The notes: generated by a model not told the origin, from the sequence alone. DNA of 64,000 nucleotides from an uncultured Amylibacter sp. (GCA_959347345.1 OY365738.1:1116001-1180000), one strand, 5' to 3'. Shown: positions 34,301-43,725, numbered from the stretch's first letter. Made by a program: numbers and translations.

Positions 34301-35265
34301 ACATCAATCAGCTTAAACTTACTCTCCAACCACGGAATATACCGCACACACGGGTCAATCAGCTTTTTCTGCAATAACGGCCGCGTCAGCTCGGCTATCT
34401 CCTTGGGTATATCACCTAACGCACCCCTCCGTGCCACCAACGATATCGTCCGCGTCAAATCCTTAAACGGCAAGGGCATAACCTCCACATCCTTAACAAA
34501 CCGATACGCCCGCAAATACCCCAAAGGCGTAGTAATCGCCCACCCCGCCTTATCCGCCACCATACATAAAATCGCGTGATAATTGTTGAATTCAAACCGA
34601 TTCGGCAGGTTAATCCTCTGCCTCGCCAAATGCGCCTCTATCTGGCGACCCATCATAGCCGTCGAGGAATACCGAATAAACGGCATTTTCAATAACTGCG
34701 CCGCGACATCACCACGGGGATTCACCGCGCCTCGGGGGGCGACGACTATGAACGGCTCGGTCAGCAGAGGAAACACATCCATCCAGTCTTCGGTCGGTGT
34801 GTCGGCAGTGATAATCACGTCCATCGCCCTCGATTCCAGTTCTTGGCTTAAATGATGGCTGGAATCGGTTTCCAGCAAAAACTGGCAGTCTCGCAACCGT
34901 TTGGATAGTTTCATCATCAAAGCAGGCGTTACGTCCGCATCAAAATCATCCACGACCCCGACCCGCAACCGCATCATTTTTGAAAAATTAAACACGGCGA
35001 GTTCGGCCTTGGCTTGGGTTGATTCGGATAGAATGTTTTGGGCTCGGCGCAGGAACAGACGGCCTGCTGACGTTAATTCTATCGGGCGATTCGCGCGGTT
35101 TAATAACAGCACGCCCAGCCCGTTTTCTAGGTTGGTCAGCTGTTGTGAAATCGCAGACGGCGATGATGACAAGCGTTTGGCGGCAGAGGAAATTGTGCCT
35201 TCCTCCACAGCCGCGACAAAAATCTCAATCGCCCAAAGGGTCATTTTTCCAGCAATATCTACCAT
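34288..35265 (-). CDS. LysR-family transcriptional regulator
   Basis: A 325-residue regulator. The N-terminal winged helix-turn-helix (residues about 8-66) has IFVAAVEEGTISSAAKRL, SAISQQLTNLENGLG and LLNRANRPIELTSAGRLF. A periplasmic-binding-protein-like effector domain follows (about 95-300). It binds DNA as a dimer or tetramer and usually controls a divergent neighbour; here hisB lies divergent across a 480-bp gap, which is not a typical target. The effector is unknown. Confidence 0.92.
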   Translation of the reverse strand: MVDIAGKMTLWAIEIFVAAVEEGTISSAAKRLSSSPSAISQQLTNLENGLGVLLLNRANRPIELTSAGRLFLRRAQNILSESTQAKAELAVFNFSKMMRLRVGVVDDFDADVTPALMMKLSKRLRDCQFLLETDSSHHLSQELESRAMDVIITADTPTEDWMDVFPLLTEPFIVVAPRGAVNPRGDVAAQLLKMPFIRYSSTAMMGRQIEAHLARQRINLPNRFEFNNYHAILCMVADKAGWAITTPLGYLRAYRFVKDVEVMPLPFKDLTRTISLVARRGALGDIPKEIAELTRPLLQKKLIDPCVRYIPWLESKFKLIDVVSY

Positions 35266-35745
35266 GGTCTTATCCTCGCATGTTTGTGTGTGTAAAAGGC
35301 GGTTTGCCTGTAAATCAAATAGCCTTGATTCGGCTTGTCTGCAAGGGAAAAGTAATTAAAGTGATAGAAAAATGGAATTCATTAAAAAAACCTAAAAATG
35401 GGCGAATTTAGTTGTTATTTCGCATTAAATACATTAGTATTCTGCAAAACCTTGCGGGGATGCTGGGATTCGCACATTTTGGAATTGAAAACGACATATT
35501 GAACACAGTTTTGGCGGGTAATTTTGATTATATCCTTGTTAATATGGTGTTTTATTTTAAGAAAATTGGGGTGGGGGAACTGTGGCTTTTATGCCAGCAA
35601 AAGCTACGCAGTTTGCACGGGGTTACGGGGTTTTTTGCTTTTGGGGGATAAAAATGGTGGGGAAATCCATAAAGCCACTTGTTTTTTATCTGTTTTTTCA
35701 TTAAAAACATAACGAACCCAAAGGACACCCGCCAAAGGAAACACC
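35266..35745. other. Intergenic region between lysR and hisB
   Basis: A 480-bp AT-rich gap between divergent genes. It must hold the lysR and hisB promoters, but no convincing -35/-10 pair was identified by eye. A short hairpin GCTTTT-ATGCCAGC-AAAAGC lies near 35586. A 79-codon frame at 35412-35651 has no ribosome site and no recognisable sequence, so it is not called. AAAGGAAACACC at the right edge is the hisB ribosome site. Confidence 0.5.
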
Positions 35746-36339
35746 ATGCGTACCGCAAAAATAACCCGCAAAACAAATGAAACCGCCATAACCGCCGAGA
35801 TAAACCTTGACGGCACAGGCAAACACACCATCCAAACGGGTGTTGGGTTCTTTGACCATATGCTTGATCAGTTGGCAAAACACTCGCTGATTGATATATC
35901 CATAAAGGCAAAGGGCGATTTGCACATTGATGACCACCACACGGTGGAGGATACTGGGCTGGCGCTGGGCGACGCTCTGGCGGCGGCTATCGGTGATAAA
36001 ACCGGGATTCGCAGGTATGGGAATTGCACGTTGGTTATGGATGACGCGCTGATTCGCGCGGCCTTGGATTTTTCGGGTCGCCCGTATATCACGTGGAAAG
36101 TCGCCTTGCCTGCTGGCAAAATCGGCAGCTTTGATACGGAGCTCGCGCGGGAGTTTTTCACCGCCTTGGCGATGCGGGCGGGCATAACCTTGCACATAGA
36201 ATCGCTGGACGGGTTTAACACGCACCACATGGTGGAGGCGACTTTCAAAGCCGTCGCCCGTGCTTTGCGCACCGCGATAGAGCCTGACCCGCGCGCGAAA
36301 GGTCGCGTGCCATCAACCAAAGGCAGCCTATCCTCATGA
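35746..36339 (+). CDS. hisB: Imidazoleglycerol-phosphate dehydratase
   Basis: Sixth step of histidine synthesis: IGP to imidazole acetol phosphate, a manganese enzyme. The 197 residues carry the family's duplicated histidine motifs: [44 protein letters not shown] and [17 protein letters not shown]. This is the monofunctional form without the phosphatase half. A clear ribosome site (AAAGGA) precedes it. It heads the hisBHAFE operon and overlaps hisH by 4 bp. Confidence 0.97.
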   Translation: MRTAKITRKTNETAITAEINLDGTGKHTIQTGVGFFDHMLDQLAKHSLIDISIKAKGDLHIDDHHTVEDTGLALGDALAAAIGDKTGIRRYGNCTLVMDDALIRAALDFSGRPYITWKVALPAGKIGSFDTELAREFFTALAMRAGITLHIESLDGFNTHHMVEATFKAVARALRTAIEPDPRAKGRVPSTKGSLSS

Positions 36340-36959
36340 CCACCGTTATTGTGGATTATAATTCTGGCAACCTGCATTCCGCGCAGAAATCGTTTGAACG
36401 AATGGCGGGGGATGGGCAGGTTTTGGTGACAAACCGCCCCGAGGACTTGCGGACGGCTTCGCGGATTGTTCTGCCCGGGGTTGGCGCGTTTGCCCATTGT
36501 CGGGGGGAATTATCCGCCCAAGCTGGGCTGTTTGACGCGTTGGAAGAGCGGGTGAAGGCGGGTGTGCCTTTCCTTGGGATATGTGTTGGCATGCAGATGT
36601 TGGCGAGCGTTGGGCGGGAGTCCTGCGATACCCGTGGTTTTGACTGGATAAAGGGCGAAGTTATTGCGTTGTCGCGCGATTCTGGATTAAAAATCCCCCA
36701 CATGGGGTGGAATAATTTGACTTTCCACGGGGCGCATCCTGTGTTGGAGGGGTTGGATGACGGGGAGCACGGCTATTTCGTGCATTCGTATCATATGCGG
36801 GTGGAAGATTCTGCCCATAGCCTTGCCACAGTGGATTATGGTGGGGAAATCAGTGCGATTGTCGGGCGTGATAATATCATTGGCACGCAGTTTCACCCTG
36901 AGAAAAGCCAGGATTTCGGGTTGCGATTGATTGCAAATTTTTTAAGGTGGTCGCCATGA
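36336..36959 (+). CDS. hisH: Imidazole glycerol phosphate synthase, glutaminase subunit
   Basis: Supplies ammonia from glutamine to HisF. The 207 residues are a class I amidotransferase with [26 protein letters not shown], nucleophile Cys83 in [11 protein letters not shown] and the His/Glu pair in [16 protein letters not shown] overlaps at both ends couple it to hisB and hisA. Confidence 0.97.
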   Translation: MTTVIVDYNSGNLHSAQKSFERMAGDGQVLVTNRPEDLRTASRIVLPGVGAFAHCRGELSAQAGLFDALEERVKAGVPFLGICVGMQMLASVGRESCDTRGFDWIKGEVIALSRDSGLKIPHMGWNNLTFHGAHPVLEGLDDGEHGYFVHSYHMRVEDSAHSLATVDYGGEISAIVGRDNIIGTQFHPEKSQDFGLRLIANFLRWSP

Positions 36960-37696
36960 TTTTATACCCAGCGATTGATTTGAAGGACGGCAAATGTGTG
37001 CGGCTTTTGCAAGGCGATATGGACAAGGCGACTGTTTTTAATAATAGTCCTGTGAAACAGGCTCTTGAGTTCCAAAATGCAAAGTGCGAGTGGCTACATG
37101 TGGTGGATTTGAACGGCGCGTTTGAGGGCTGGTCTGTGAATGGAGTCGCGGTTGAGGCTATTTTAGAAAATTGCGATATTCCTATCCAATTAGGTGGCGG
37201 GATTCGTGATATGAAAACGATTGAGTACTGGCTGGACGCTGGGATTGACCGCGTTATACTTGGCACGATTGCGGAGGAAAAGCCAAAATTTGTCCGCGAA
37301 GCAGCGCGGGAGTTTGAGGGTAAAATAGCTGTTGGTATTGATGCCTTTCAAAACGGCAATGTAGCGGTACGTGGATGGGCGCAAGACTCTCTTACCTTTG
37401 CCCCTGATTTGGTGGCGAAGTATCAAGACTCTGGCGTAGTCGCCATTATTTACACCGATATAGAACGCGATGGCGCGATGAAGGGACCTAATATCCTCCG
37501 TACTAAAAACCTAGCCAATATGGTTAATATACCCGTCATAGCCTCTGGCGGGGTATCAAGTTTGGACGACTTGAAAGCATTAAAAGATTGTGGTGCAACC
37601 CTAGAGGGCGCAATCGTTGGACGCGCTCTTTACGATAAAAAGATAGATATAAAAGATGCCATAAACACATTAAGACACTATAAAGCCTCATGCTAA
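36956..37696 (+). CDS. hisA: ProFAR isomerase (phosphoribosylformimino-AICAR-phosphate isomerase)
   Basis: Amadori rearrangement in histidine synthesis, a (beta/alpha)8 barrel. The 246 residues start [16 protein letters not shown], with the catalytic Asp in PAIDLKDG. The second conserved acid is in [14 protein letters not shown], and the phosphate-binding loops are QLGGGIRD and [11 protein letters not shown]. The ATG at 36956 overlaps the hisH stop; an in-frame GTG at 36947 is less likely. It overlaps hisF by 7 bp. Confidence 0.97.
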   Translation: MILYPAIDLKDGKCVRLLQGDMDKATVFNNSPVKQALEFQNAKCEWLHVVDLNGAFEGWSVNGVAVEAILENCDIPIQLGGGIRDMKTIEYWLDAGIDRVILGTIAEEKPKFVREAAREFEGKIAVGIDAFQNGNVAVRGWAQDSLTFAPDLVAKYQDSGVVAIIYTDIERDGAMKGPNILRTKNLANMVNIPVIASGGVSSLDDLKALKDCGATLEGAIVGRALYDKKIDIKDAINTLRHYKASC

Positions 37697-38469
37697 AAAC
37701 CCGCATCATCCCCTGTTTGGACGTTAAAGACGGTCGCGTTGTCAAAGGCGTGAATTTCACCGACCTGAAAGACGCGGGCGACCCCGTGCAAATCGCCAAA
37801 GCCTATGACGCCGCGGGCGCGGACGAATTGTGCTTTCTGGACATAAACGCCAGCCATGAAAACCGATCTATCCTGCTGGATATCGCCCGCAAAACGGCGG
37901 AACAATGCTTTATGCCATTGACTATCGGCGGTGGAGTCCGCAGTGCCGATGATGTCCGCAAACTGCTGTTATCGGGCGCGGATAAGGTCAGTTTTAACTC
38001 GGCCGCCGTGGCAAACCCCGATGTGATAAGCGATTCGGCGAATCGGTTCGGCTCGCAGTGCATAGTTGTCGCGATTGATGCAAAACGGACGGGCGATGGC
38101 TGGCAGATTTTCACCCACGGCGGGCGGAAAAACACGGGGATTGACGCATTGGATTTCGCGCGATTGGCGCAAAGTAAGGGCGCGGGGGAAATTCTGCTAA
38201 CCAGTATGGATCGCGATGGCACCCGTGATGGCTATGATTTGGCGCTTACGAAGACAATCAGCGATGCTCTGCGGATTCCTGTGATAGCGTCTGGCGGGGT
38301 CGGCACGCTTGCACATTTGGCGGATGGTGTTATCAAGGGGGGTGCGGGGGCGGTCTTGGCGGCCTCTATTTTTCATTTTGGCGAGTATTCTATTGAACAA
38401 GCCAAGGTTTTTATGGCGCAGGCGGGTGTGCCTGTGCGGTTAAATACGCGGATAAATAAAAGGAGTTAG
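37690..38469 (+). CDS. hisF: Imidazole glycerol phosphate synthase, cyclase subunit
   Basis: Closes the imidazole ring using ammonia from HisH. The 259 residues show [18 protein letters not shown] with the catalytic Asp, [40 protein letters not shown] with the second Asp, and [11 protein letters not shown]. It overlaps hisA by 7 bp and is followed 2 bp later by hisE. Confidence 0.98.
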   Translation: MLKTRIIPCLDVKDGRVVKGVNFTDLKDAGDPVQIAKAYDAAGADELCFLDINASHENRSILLDIARKTAEQCFMPLTIGGGVRSADDVRKLLLSGADKVSFNSAAVANPDVISDSANRFGSQCIVVAIDAKRTGDGWQIFTHGGRKNTGIDALDFARLAQSKGAGEILLTSMDRDGTRDGYDLALTKTISDALRIPVIASGGVGTLAHLADGVIKGGAGAVLAASIFHFGEYSIEQAKVFMAQAGVPVRLNTRINKRS

Positions 38470-38471
38470 CG

Positions 38472-38783
38472 ATGGATTTGGAACATTTAGCAAAGGTGAT
38501 AAAAACGCGATCGGCCGCGGATATGAATGCATCCTATACCGCGCAATTATTGGCGCAGGGCGTGGATAAATGCGCCGAAAAGTTCGGGGAAGAGGCTGTG
38601 GAAATGGTCATTGCCGCCGTTCGGGGTGAGGGTTTGGTAGAAGAGGCCGCCGATGTTTTGTTTCATTTGCTGGTGGTTTTGCAGGCGGGCGGAGTGACTT
38701 TGGATGATGTCAAGGACGAGCTGGAACGCAGACAATCGCAATCGGGTATTGCAGAGAAAAACGCCCGCACTGGTGTGAAATAG
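38472..38783 (+). CDS. hisE: Phosphoribosyl-ATP pyrophosphatase
   Basis: Second step of histidine synthesis, removing pyrophosphate from PR-ATP. The 103 residues have the MazG-like helical signature KFGEEAVEMVIAAVRGE and LVEEAADVLFHLLVVL with the metal-binding acids. AAAAGGAG before the ATG is a strong ribosome site. It is the last gene of the hisBHAFE operon; hisI, G, D and C are not in this window. Confidence 0.96.
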   Translation: MDLEHLAKVIKTRSAADMNASYTAQLLAQGVDKCAEKFGEEAVEMVIAAVRGEGLVEEAADVLFHLLVVLQAGGVTLDDVKDELERRQSQSGIAEKNARTGVK

Positions 38784-38828
38784 CTGGTGTGAAATAACGG
38801 TTGTTGGCGCGGGTGCGCGGTAAGCAAA

Positions 38829-38912
38829 TGGTGGGCGACCCTGGAATCGAACCAGGCGTGAGTTTCCTCGGCGAATTTACAGTCCGCTGCCGCACCTTGC
38901 AGCCCGTCGCCC
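38829..38912 (-). tRNA. tRNA-Tyr (GUA)
   Basis: On the minus strand, acceptor GGGCGAC (38912-38906) pairs with GTCGCCC (38839-38833). The discriminator A (38832) is followed by an encoded CCA (38831-38829). The anticodon stem GCGGA/TTCGC carries loop CTGTAAA with anticodon GTA. A long variable arm (GAG-GAAA-CTC) and the T-arm CCTGG-TTCGATT-CCAGG complete a class II tRNA, as expected for bacterial tRNA-Tyr. It is antisense to the gap between hisE and the lyase gene. Confidence 0.95.
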
Positions 38913-39079
38913 CCAATGGCTTTGTTTCACGAATACGGCGATTATCCCGCGTATCTGTGAAATTATTCGCCCTATTAACGCAACGGATGGGTAAGGTCAA
39001 GGGCTTATTGATATTTTTTAACACCTATAAATCTAAAAACCCCCTAGACAAAAATAAAAAAACCTGCCACCTTCCCACT

Positions 39080-40132
39080 ATGAAAATCTTACACAACCCA
39101 TTCCGAAAAACAACCACACCGCTTGGCACAGGCGGTTTTGTCAAAGACGATAGCGCACCCGTGCTGGAATTACTCTCCGCCTGTCCTGCCTATAAACCAT
39201 CGCCCTTAACCACAAACACGACGCTTGACCAAACCATCACCCTTTATTTTAAAGACGAACGCTCGCGTATGGGCTTGGGCAGTTTCAAAGCCTTGGGCGC
39301 GGCCTATGTCATTGCCAAAATCGCCGCCGCACGATTAAAAGACAAAATAACCGACCCAGAGGCCGTCAAAACCTGCCTATCGGACATGTGTTTTGTCAGC
39401 TCCAGCGCGGGCAACCACGGGCTATCCCTCGCCGCGGGCGCACGTATTTTCGGGGCAAAATCCGTGATTTACCTATCCCAAACCGTCCCCAAAGACTTTG
39501 CCACTCGCCTGCAAACATTCGGGGCAACGGTGGTTATTGAAGGCACGGATTACGACGCAAGCCTAAAGGCCGCCATAAAAGCAGCCCAAGATAACGGCTG
39601 GTATTTGCTATCGGACACCACTTGGGACGGCTACACAGGCGGGGTGGATGTGATGGAAGGCTACCTAGCCATCGGTGCGGAATTAGAAACCCAAATCACC
39701 GCCCCCAGCCATATTTTCCTACAAGCAGGGGTTGGCGGATTGGCGGGGGCAATGGCCGCCTATGCTCGCAAAATATGGGGACAAACCCCGATAATCTGCG
39801 TGGTTGAACCTGACCGCGCCCCCGCGTTATTTAACTCTATCAAAGCGGGAAAATCGGTTTATGCCGATGGTGCGACCTCCTCCATGGGGCGGTTGGATTG
39901 CAAAGAGCCGTCCCTGACCGCGTTAAACAGCCTTGCGCGGGATTGCGATGCGTTTATGTTGTTAAGCGATGAATTCGTGGAAACCTCAATAACCGCGCTA
40001 GACGCACACGATTTAACCACCAGTCCGTCTGGCGGGGCGGGCTATGCTGGGTTTGTCGCGGCAAAAGACGCGGGCGAATTGGGGCTGAATGCGGACAGCC
40101 GCGTGTTAATTATTTTATCAGAATGCGTGTGA
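39080..40132 (+). CDS. Diaminopropionate ammonia-lyase-like PLP enzyme
   Basis: A 350-residue fold-type II PLP enzyme. The PLP lysine is K70 in RMGLGSFKALGAA, and FVSSSAGNHGLSLAAGARIFG is the phosphate-side Asn loop. LLSDTTWDGYTGG is a segment typical of 2,3-diaminopropionate ammonia-lyase, and the glycine-rich QAGVGGLAGAMAAY is also present. Such enzymes convert diaminopropionate to pyruvate and ammonia, but threonine/serine dehydratase activity is a neighbouring possibility. The ATG at 39080 fits; the longer open frame runs through the tRNA. It overlaps or abuts an M24 hydrolase and a racemase-like gene in one operon. Confidence 0.85.
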   Translation: MKILHNPFRKTTTPLGTGGFVKDDSAPVLELLSACPAYKPSPLTTNTTLDQTITLYFKDERSRMGLGSFKALGAAYVIAKIAAARLKDKITDPEAVKTCLSDMCFVSSSAGNHGLSLAAGARIFGAKSVIYLSQTVPKDFATRLQTFGATVVIEGTDYDASLKAAIKAAQDNGWYLLSDTTWDGYTGGVDVMEGYLAIGAELETQITAPSHIFLQAGVGGLAGAMAAYARKIWGQTPIICVVEPDRAPALFNSIKAGKSVYADGATSSMGRLDCKEPSLTALNSLARDCDAFMLLSDEFVETSITALDAHDLTTSPSGGAGYAGFVAAKDAGELGLNADSRVLIILSECV

Positions 40133-40133
40133 T

Positions 40134-41264
40134 ATGCCAGATTTTGCCACCTATGAGTTCGAAACCCGTTTGGCGAATGCTCAAACCTTAATGCGCGAGC
40201 AAAACCTTGACGCGATGTTTTTCTGTACCGAACCAGAAGTCCGCTATTTCACAGGTTTCCGCACGTTATTTTGGCAGAGCCCAACCCGCCCTTGGTATCT
40301 AATAGTCCCCGCTATCGGCGATATTATAGCGATTATTCCGCGTATAGGGGCGGCTTTAATGCGCACGACTTGGGTGCGCGATATTCGCACTTGGGATTCG
40401 CCAAACCCCGATGACGATGGGCTTTCCCTGCTGATGGACGCGCTGAATCCTTACCAATCCATAGGCATGCTGAAGACGGAAGAAGCCAGCCTACGCATGC
40501 CTCCCCGTGATTTTGAACACCTGCAAAAGCATCATGCGTTCAAGGATTGCTCGCCTTTGGTTAAATCCCTGCGCACGGTCAAATCCCCTGCTGAAATCGC
40601 GATTATTGAGGAAATCTGCGCCATTGGCTCTACCAGTTTCGCGAAGTTTCCCGATTTGATTGACGGCACGGATACCCTGCAATCAATATTTCGCAAATTC
40701 CGCATAGCTCTGCTGGAAAACGGCGCGGATGATGTGCCGTATTTGGTCGGCGGATTGGGGCAAGGTGGCTATGATGACGTGATTTCCCCGCCGACCCCGC
40801 AACCCATAAAGCAAGGCGATGTTTTAATGCTGGACACGGGGGCAACCTTGCGTGGATATTTCTGCGATTTTGACCGTAATTTTTCGTTTGGGCGCGCGGA
40901 TGAGGCGGCGCGGTCTGGCTATAAACGGCTGTGGGATGCAACGCAAGCAGGGCTGGAATTCGCCCGCCCCGATGTCACCTGTGCAGAGCTTTTCGGGGTG
41001 ATGAATACTGCCCTAGGGCTTGGCGATACGGGCAGTGATGTCGGGCGGTTTGGGCATGGTTTGGGCATACAATTAACCGAATATCCATCGCTTGCGCCGT
41101 TTGATAATACGGTTTTGCGGGAAAATATGGTGATGACTTTGGAACCGAGCCTGACGCTTGACAACGGCAAAATCATGGTGCATGAAGAAAACATTGTTAT
41201 TACAAAAACGGGGGCGAGGTTGCTGACGACCCGTGCCGCGCCAGAATTACCGGAGGTGACATAA
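40134..41264 (+). CDS. M24-family metallohydrolase (Xaa-Pro aminopeptidase/ectoine hydrolase-like)
   Basis: A 376-residue pita-bread fold enzyme. The N-terminal creatinase-type domain includes FFCTEPEVRYFTGFRT. The catalytic domain keeps all five metal ligands: Asp in LMLDTGATLRG, Asp in YFCDFDRNF, His in GHGLGIQLTEYP, Glu in VMTLEPSLTL and Glu in VHEENIVIT. It therefore looks active. Relatives include prolidase-like peptidases and the ectoine hydrolase DoeA/EutD. It starts 2 bp after the lyase stop and overlaps the next gene by one base (TAATG), so the three genes form one unit. Confidence 0.88.
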   Translation: MPDFATYEFETRLANAQTLMREQNLDAMFFCTEPEVRYFTGFRTLFWQSPTRPWYLIVPAIGDIIAIIPRIGAALMRTTWVRDIRTWDSPNPDDDGLSLLMDALNPYQSIGMLKTEEASLRMPPRDFEHLQKHHAFKDCSPLVKSLRTVKSPAEIAIIEEICAIGSTSFAKFPDLIDGTDTLQSIFRKFRIALLENGADDVPYLVGGLGQGGYDDVISPPTPQPIKQGDVLMLDTGATLRGYFCDFDRNFSFGRADEAARSGYKRLWDATQAGLEFARPDVTCAELFGVMNTALGLGDTGSDVGRFGHGLGIQLTEYPSLAPFDNTVLRENMVMTLEPSLTLDNGKIMVHEENIVITKTGARLLTTRAAPELPEVT

Positions 41265-42010
41265 TGGCATTAGAATTTCAAACGGACGCGGGCTATGGCG
41301 GCGATGCGCTGGGACTGATTGTGTTAAAAACCGACCAGAGTATGGAGCCAGAATTGCGCGATATTATCGCGGCGGCGGGGCGGGTTTTGTATCATTCGCG
41401 GATAGCGTTTGCTACCGTAGTTAATGCGAAAACTCTGGCGCGGATGGCGCAGGATATTCCCAAAACGGCGGGGTTATTGCCAGAGGTTCCGTTCCGTGTG
41501 ATAGGCTATGGTTGCACATCTGGGGCTACGGTTATTGGCTCGGCGCGTGTGGCAGAGCTGGTGCAATCGGTGTATCCAGGCGTGGCGGTGACAGACCCGA
41601 TGGCGGCGGTTATTGCGGCGGCGCGGGCGTTGGGGGCGCGGCGATTGGGGATTTTAACGCCGTATTCAAAGGCGGTTTCGGCGACTATGACCGACCATTT
41701 GGTTGGGCAGGGGTTTGAGGTGGTTTCTTTTGCGACTTTTGAGGAGGAAAACGATAATCAAGTCGCGCGGATTTGTGAATCTTCGGTTTTGGAGGGGATG
41801 AAAAAGGTTGGTGCTGGTGGCGGTGCGGACGGGTGCGATTTGGTGTTTGCCTCTTGCACGAATTTGCGCAGTTTTTCGGTGATTGAGGCGGCGGAAGAGG
41901 CTCTGGGCATACCTGTTATCAGCTCCAATTCCGCGCTGGCGTGGCATATGTTGCGGTTAAGCGGAGTCCGTGGGGATATGGTTGGGCCTGGACGATTGTT
42001 TAGTTGTTAG
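41264..42010 (+). CDS. Asp/Glu racemase superfamily protein (maleate isomerase/EutA-like)
   Basis: A 248-residue protein with the two active-site cysteines of the Asp/Glu racemase superfamily: Cys84 in RVIGYGCTSGATVIG and Cys198 in [27 protein letters not shown] and PVISSNSALAWHMLR also match the maleate isomerase/arylmalonate decarboxylase branch, which includes EutA of ectoine-utilisation clusters. It is not MurI-like in these motifs. It is the last gene of the three-gene operon and is followed by module 6. The substrate is not known. Confidence 0.85.
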   Translation: MALEFQTDAGYGGDALGLIVLKTDQSMEPELRDIIAAAGRVLYHSRIAFATVVNAKTLARMAQDIPKTAGLLPEVPFRVIGYGCTSGATVIGSARVAELVQSVYPGVAVTDPMAAVIAAARALGARRLGILTPYSKAVSATMTDHLVGQGFEVVSFATFEEENDNQVARICESSVLEGMKKVGAGGGADGCDLVFASCTNLRSFSVIEAAEEALGIPVISSNSALAWHMLRLSGVRGDMVGPGRLFSC

Positions 42011-42335
42011 TTATTAGTTGTTAGTTATTAGTGGGGTTACTTTTTTGCGCCCTCACTGCGGGGAGCGGGCAGTTTTTTTATGGCTAAAGCCTATCCTAGC
42101 ATCTTTTGCCAAGCCTAAATAAATTTAGACCAGACCCATCAAAACTTCCCAAGTATTCTAAACAAATAATCCAATCTCTCGTCTTGTATATCCTGCTCAT
42201 AAATTTATGACAATCCCTAGCGTCTTGTAACCAAAGGGCTAATCCGTTAATCACTAACCCCACCTTTACATATCACCAATCACACTCTATATTCACCAAT
42301 AACTAACAACTAATAACTAATAACTAACAACTAAA
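42001..42335. repeat. Heptamer-bracketed module 6 with interspersed repeat copy E
   Basis: The gap lies between the racemase-like gene and rlmB. The left array (42001-42032) begins within the racemase stop; the right array (about 42296-42335) runs to 2 bp before the rlmB ATG, so no ribosome site is left. Copy E (about 42033-42250) is shorter. It has the GCGCCCTCACTGCGG start, CTAAATAAATTTAGACCAGA core and GTCTTGTATATCC, but lacks the terminal palindrome. Confidence 0.85.
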
Positions 42336-42336
42336 C

Positions 42337-43161
42337 ATGACCGCCAAAAACCTTAAAAAAGCGACTTGGGTCGTGCAAAAAGAACGCCACAAACGCAGCA
42401 CTGACGACACGCTTTGGCTGTTCGGCATCCACGCTGTCCGTGCGGCGATAACGAACCCTCGGCGTGAAATCCTCCGCCTAACCGCCACGCCGAACGCCGC
42501 CGAACGATTGCGCGATGCGATAACCGCCCGCAATATATCGCCCGAAATACAGGACGCTCGGCAGTTCAAACCGCCCTTGGATTCGCAATCCATCCATCAA
42601 GGTGTGGCGTTGCAAACAAAGCCTCTGGTCTGGGATAGCCTGTCCGAACACTGCGCCCCCAAACGCGGCACGGATAAGCCGGTCATCGTGGTGCTCGACC
42701 GTATCAGCGATCCGCATAATGTCGGCGCAATCCTGCGCTCGGCAGAGGTTTTCGGCGCACGCGCGGTGGTTGCGACCGCGCGGCATAGTGCGCCCGAAAC
42801 GGGTGCGTTGGCAAAGGTAGCCTGTGGTGCGTTGGAACGTCAGCCCTATCTGCCCGTGCAAAATCTGGTACGTGCGATGGCGGCTTTGGCGGAAATGGGC
42901 TACTGCCTGATTGGGCTGGATGAAACGGGCACGGGGACGATTGATGAGGTTTTGCGTGGCGTGGCAAACGCCCCCATCGCGCTGGTCATGGGGGCAGAGG
43001 GCGCGGGGTTGCGCGAGTCAACGAAAACCGCCTGTACCCATTTGGCGCGGATTGGTTGGACGGATGGTTTGGCGGATTTGGAGGCGGATGCGTTTTCCTC
43101 GCTTAACGTATCAAACGCGGCGGCGATTTCGCTGTATGCGGCGCGGCATCGTGGCGGTTAA
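42337..43161 (+). CDS. rlmB: 23S rRNA (guanosine-2'-O-)methyltransferase RlmB (TrmH family)
   Basis: A SPOUT methyltransferase of 274 residues. The N-terminal substrate-binding domain starts LWLFGIHAVRAAI. The knotted C-terminal domain has motif 1 VVLDRISDPHNVGAILRSAE, motif 2 VMGAEGAGLRE and motif 3 SLNVSNAAAISLY. RlmB methylates G2251 of 23S rRNA; a tRNA substrate in this family cannot be excluded. The start ATG directly follows a heptamer array with no ribosome site. Confidence 0.88.
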   Translation: MTAKNLKKATWVVQKERHKRSTDDTLWLFGIHAVRAAITNPRREILRLTATPNAAERLRDAITARNISPEIQDARQFKPPLDSQSIHQGVALQTKPLVWDSLSEHCAPKRGTDKPVIVVLDRISDPHNVGAILRSAEVFGARAVVATARHSAPETGALAKVACGALERQPYLPVQNLVRAMAALAEMGYCLIGLDETGTGTIDEVLRGVANAPIALVMGAEGAGLRESTKTACTHLARIGWTDGLADLEADAFSSLNVSNAAAISLYAARHRGG

Positions 43162-43199
43162 TAATAAAGTTCAAATATCCGTGAGTCGTGGATTTTTGC

Positions 43200-43229
43200 T
43201 TGCAAATCAAATCCACATCGCGTTATACT
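43200..43229 (+). promoter_or_regulatory. Probable promoter of the YHS gene
   Basis: TTGCAA at 43200-43205 and TATACT at 43224-43229 are 18 bp apart, 31 bp before the YHS-protein ATG. The -35 box lies inside a hairpin-capable inverted repeat GTGGATTT...AAATCCAC (about 43187-43217), which might be an operator. Confidence 0.5.
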
Positions 43230-43260
43230 GCCCGTATCAGTTTTTAATAAAGGACACAAA

Positions 43261-43725
43261 ATGACCATAACTTTCACCCCCCTTCGCCTGCTTTTCGCGT
43301 TCATCTTCGCGGGGCTTTTCACCATCATAGCCAGCACCGCTATCGCCCAAACCGCCCCTGTTTTTAACACGGACGGGGTGGCTATTCAGGGTTACGACCC
43401 AGTCGCCTATTTCACCATCGGCGAACCCGTGGAGGGCGACCCCGCCCACACAAGCCAATGGAACGAAGCCACTTGGCAATTCGCCAATGCCGAGCATAAA
43501 GCACTGTTTGACGCAGACCCCGAAAAATACGCACCGAAATACGGCGGATATTGCGCCTATGCCGTGTCAAAGGGCTATACCGCCAACACCGTGCCAGAGG
43601 CTTGGTCAATCGTTGACGGCGCACTTTATTTGAATTATAGCACGGGGGTTCGGCGGATTTGGGAACGGGATAAGGCGGGTTATATCGCCAGCTCTGACGC
43701 GAATTGGCCAGAGGTTTTGAACTAG
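43261..43725 (+). CDS. Exported YHS-domain protein
   Basis: A 154-residue protein with a signal peptide (AFIFAGLFTIIASTAIAQT). The YHS domain shows GVAIQGYDPVAYFTIGEP, TWQFANAEHKALFDADPEKY and YGGYCAYAVSKGY. YHS domains bind metals, often through the conserved Cys, and secreted forms are common in proteobacteria with unclear roles. A good ribosome site (AAAGGACAC) precedes the ATG. The following small gene starts 16 bp later on the same strand. Confidence 0.88.
   Translation: MTITFTPLRLLFAFIFAGLFTIIASTAIAQTAPVFNTDGVAIQGYDPVAYFTIGEPVEGDPAHTSQWNEATWQFANAEHKALFDADPEKYAPKYGGYCAYAVSKGYTANTVPEAWSIVDGALYLNYSTGVRRIWERDKAGYIASSDANWPEVLN

Noticed and set aside
35412..35651. A 79-codon open frame before hisB
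   Set aside because: It has no ribosome site, no recognisable features, and its composition follows the AT-rich intergenic DNA.
38801..39079. N-terminal extension of the lyase gene up to 38801
   Set aside because: The extension runs antisense through the tRNA-Tyr gene and lacks family sequence; the ATG at 39080 is used.
41264..42010. Glutamate racemase MurI
   Set aside because: The Cys motifs read GYGCTSGA and ASCTNLRS, as in maleate isomerase/EutA-like proteins, and it is in a catabolic operon.
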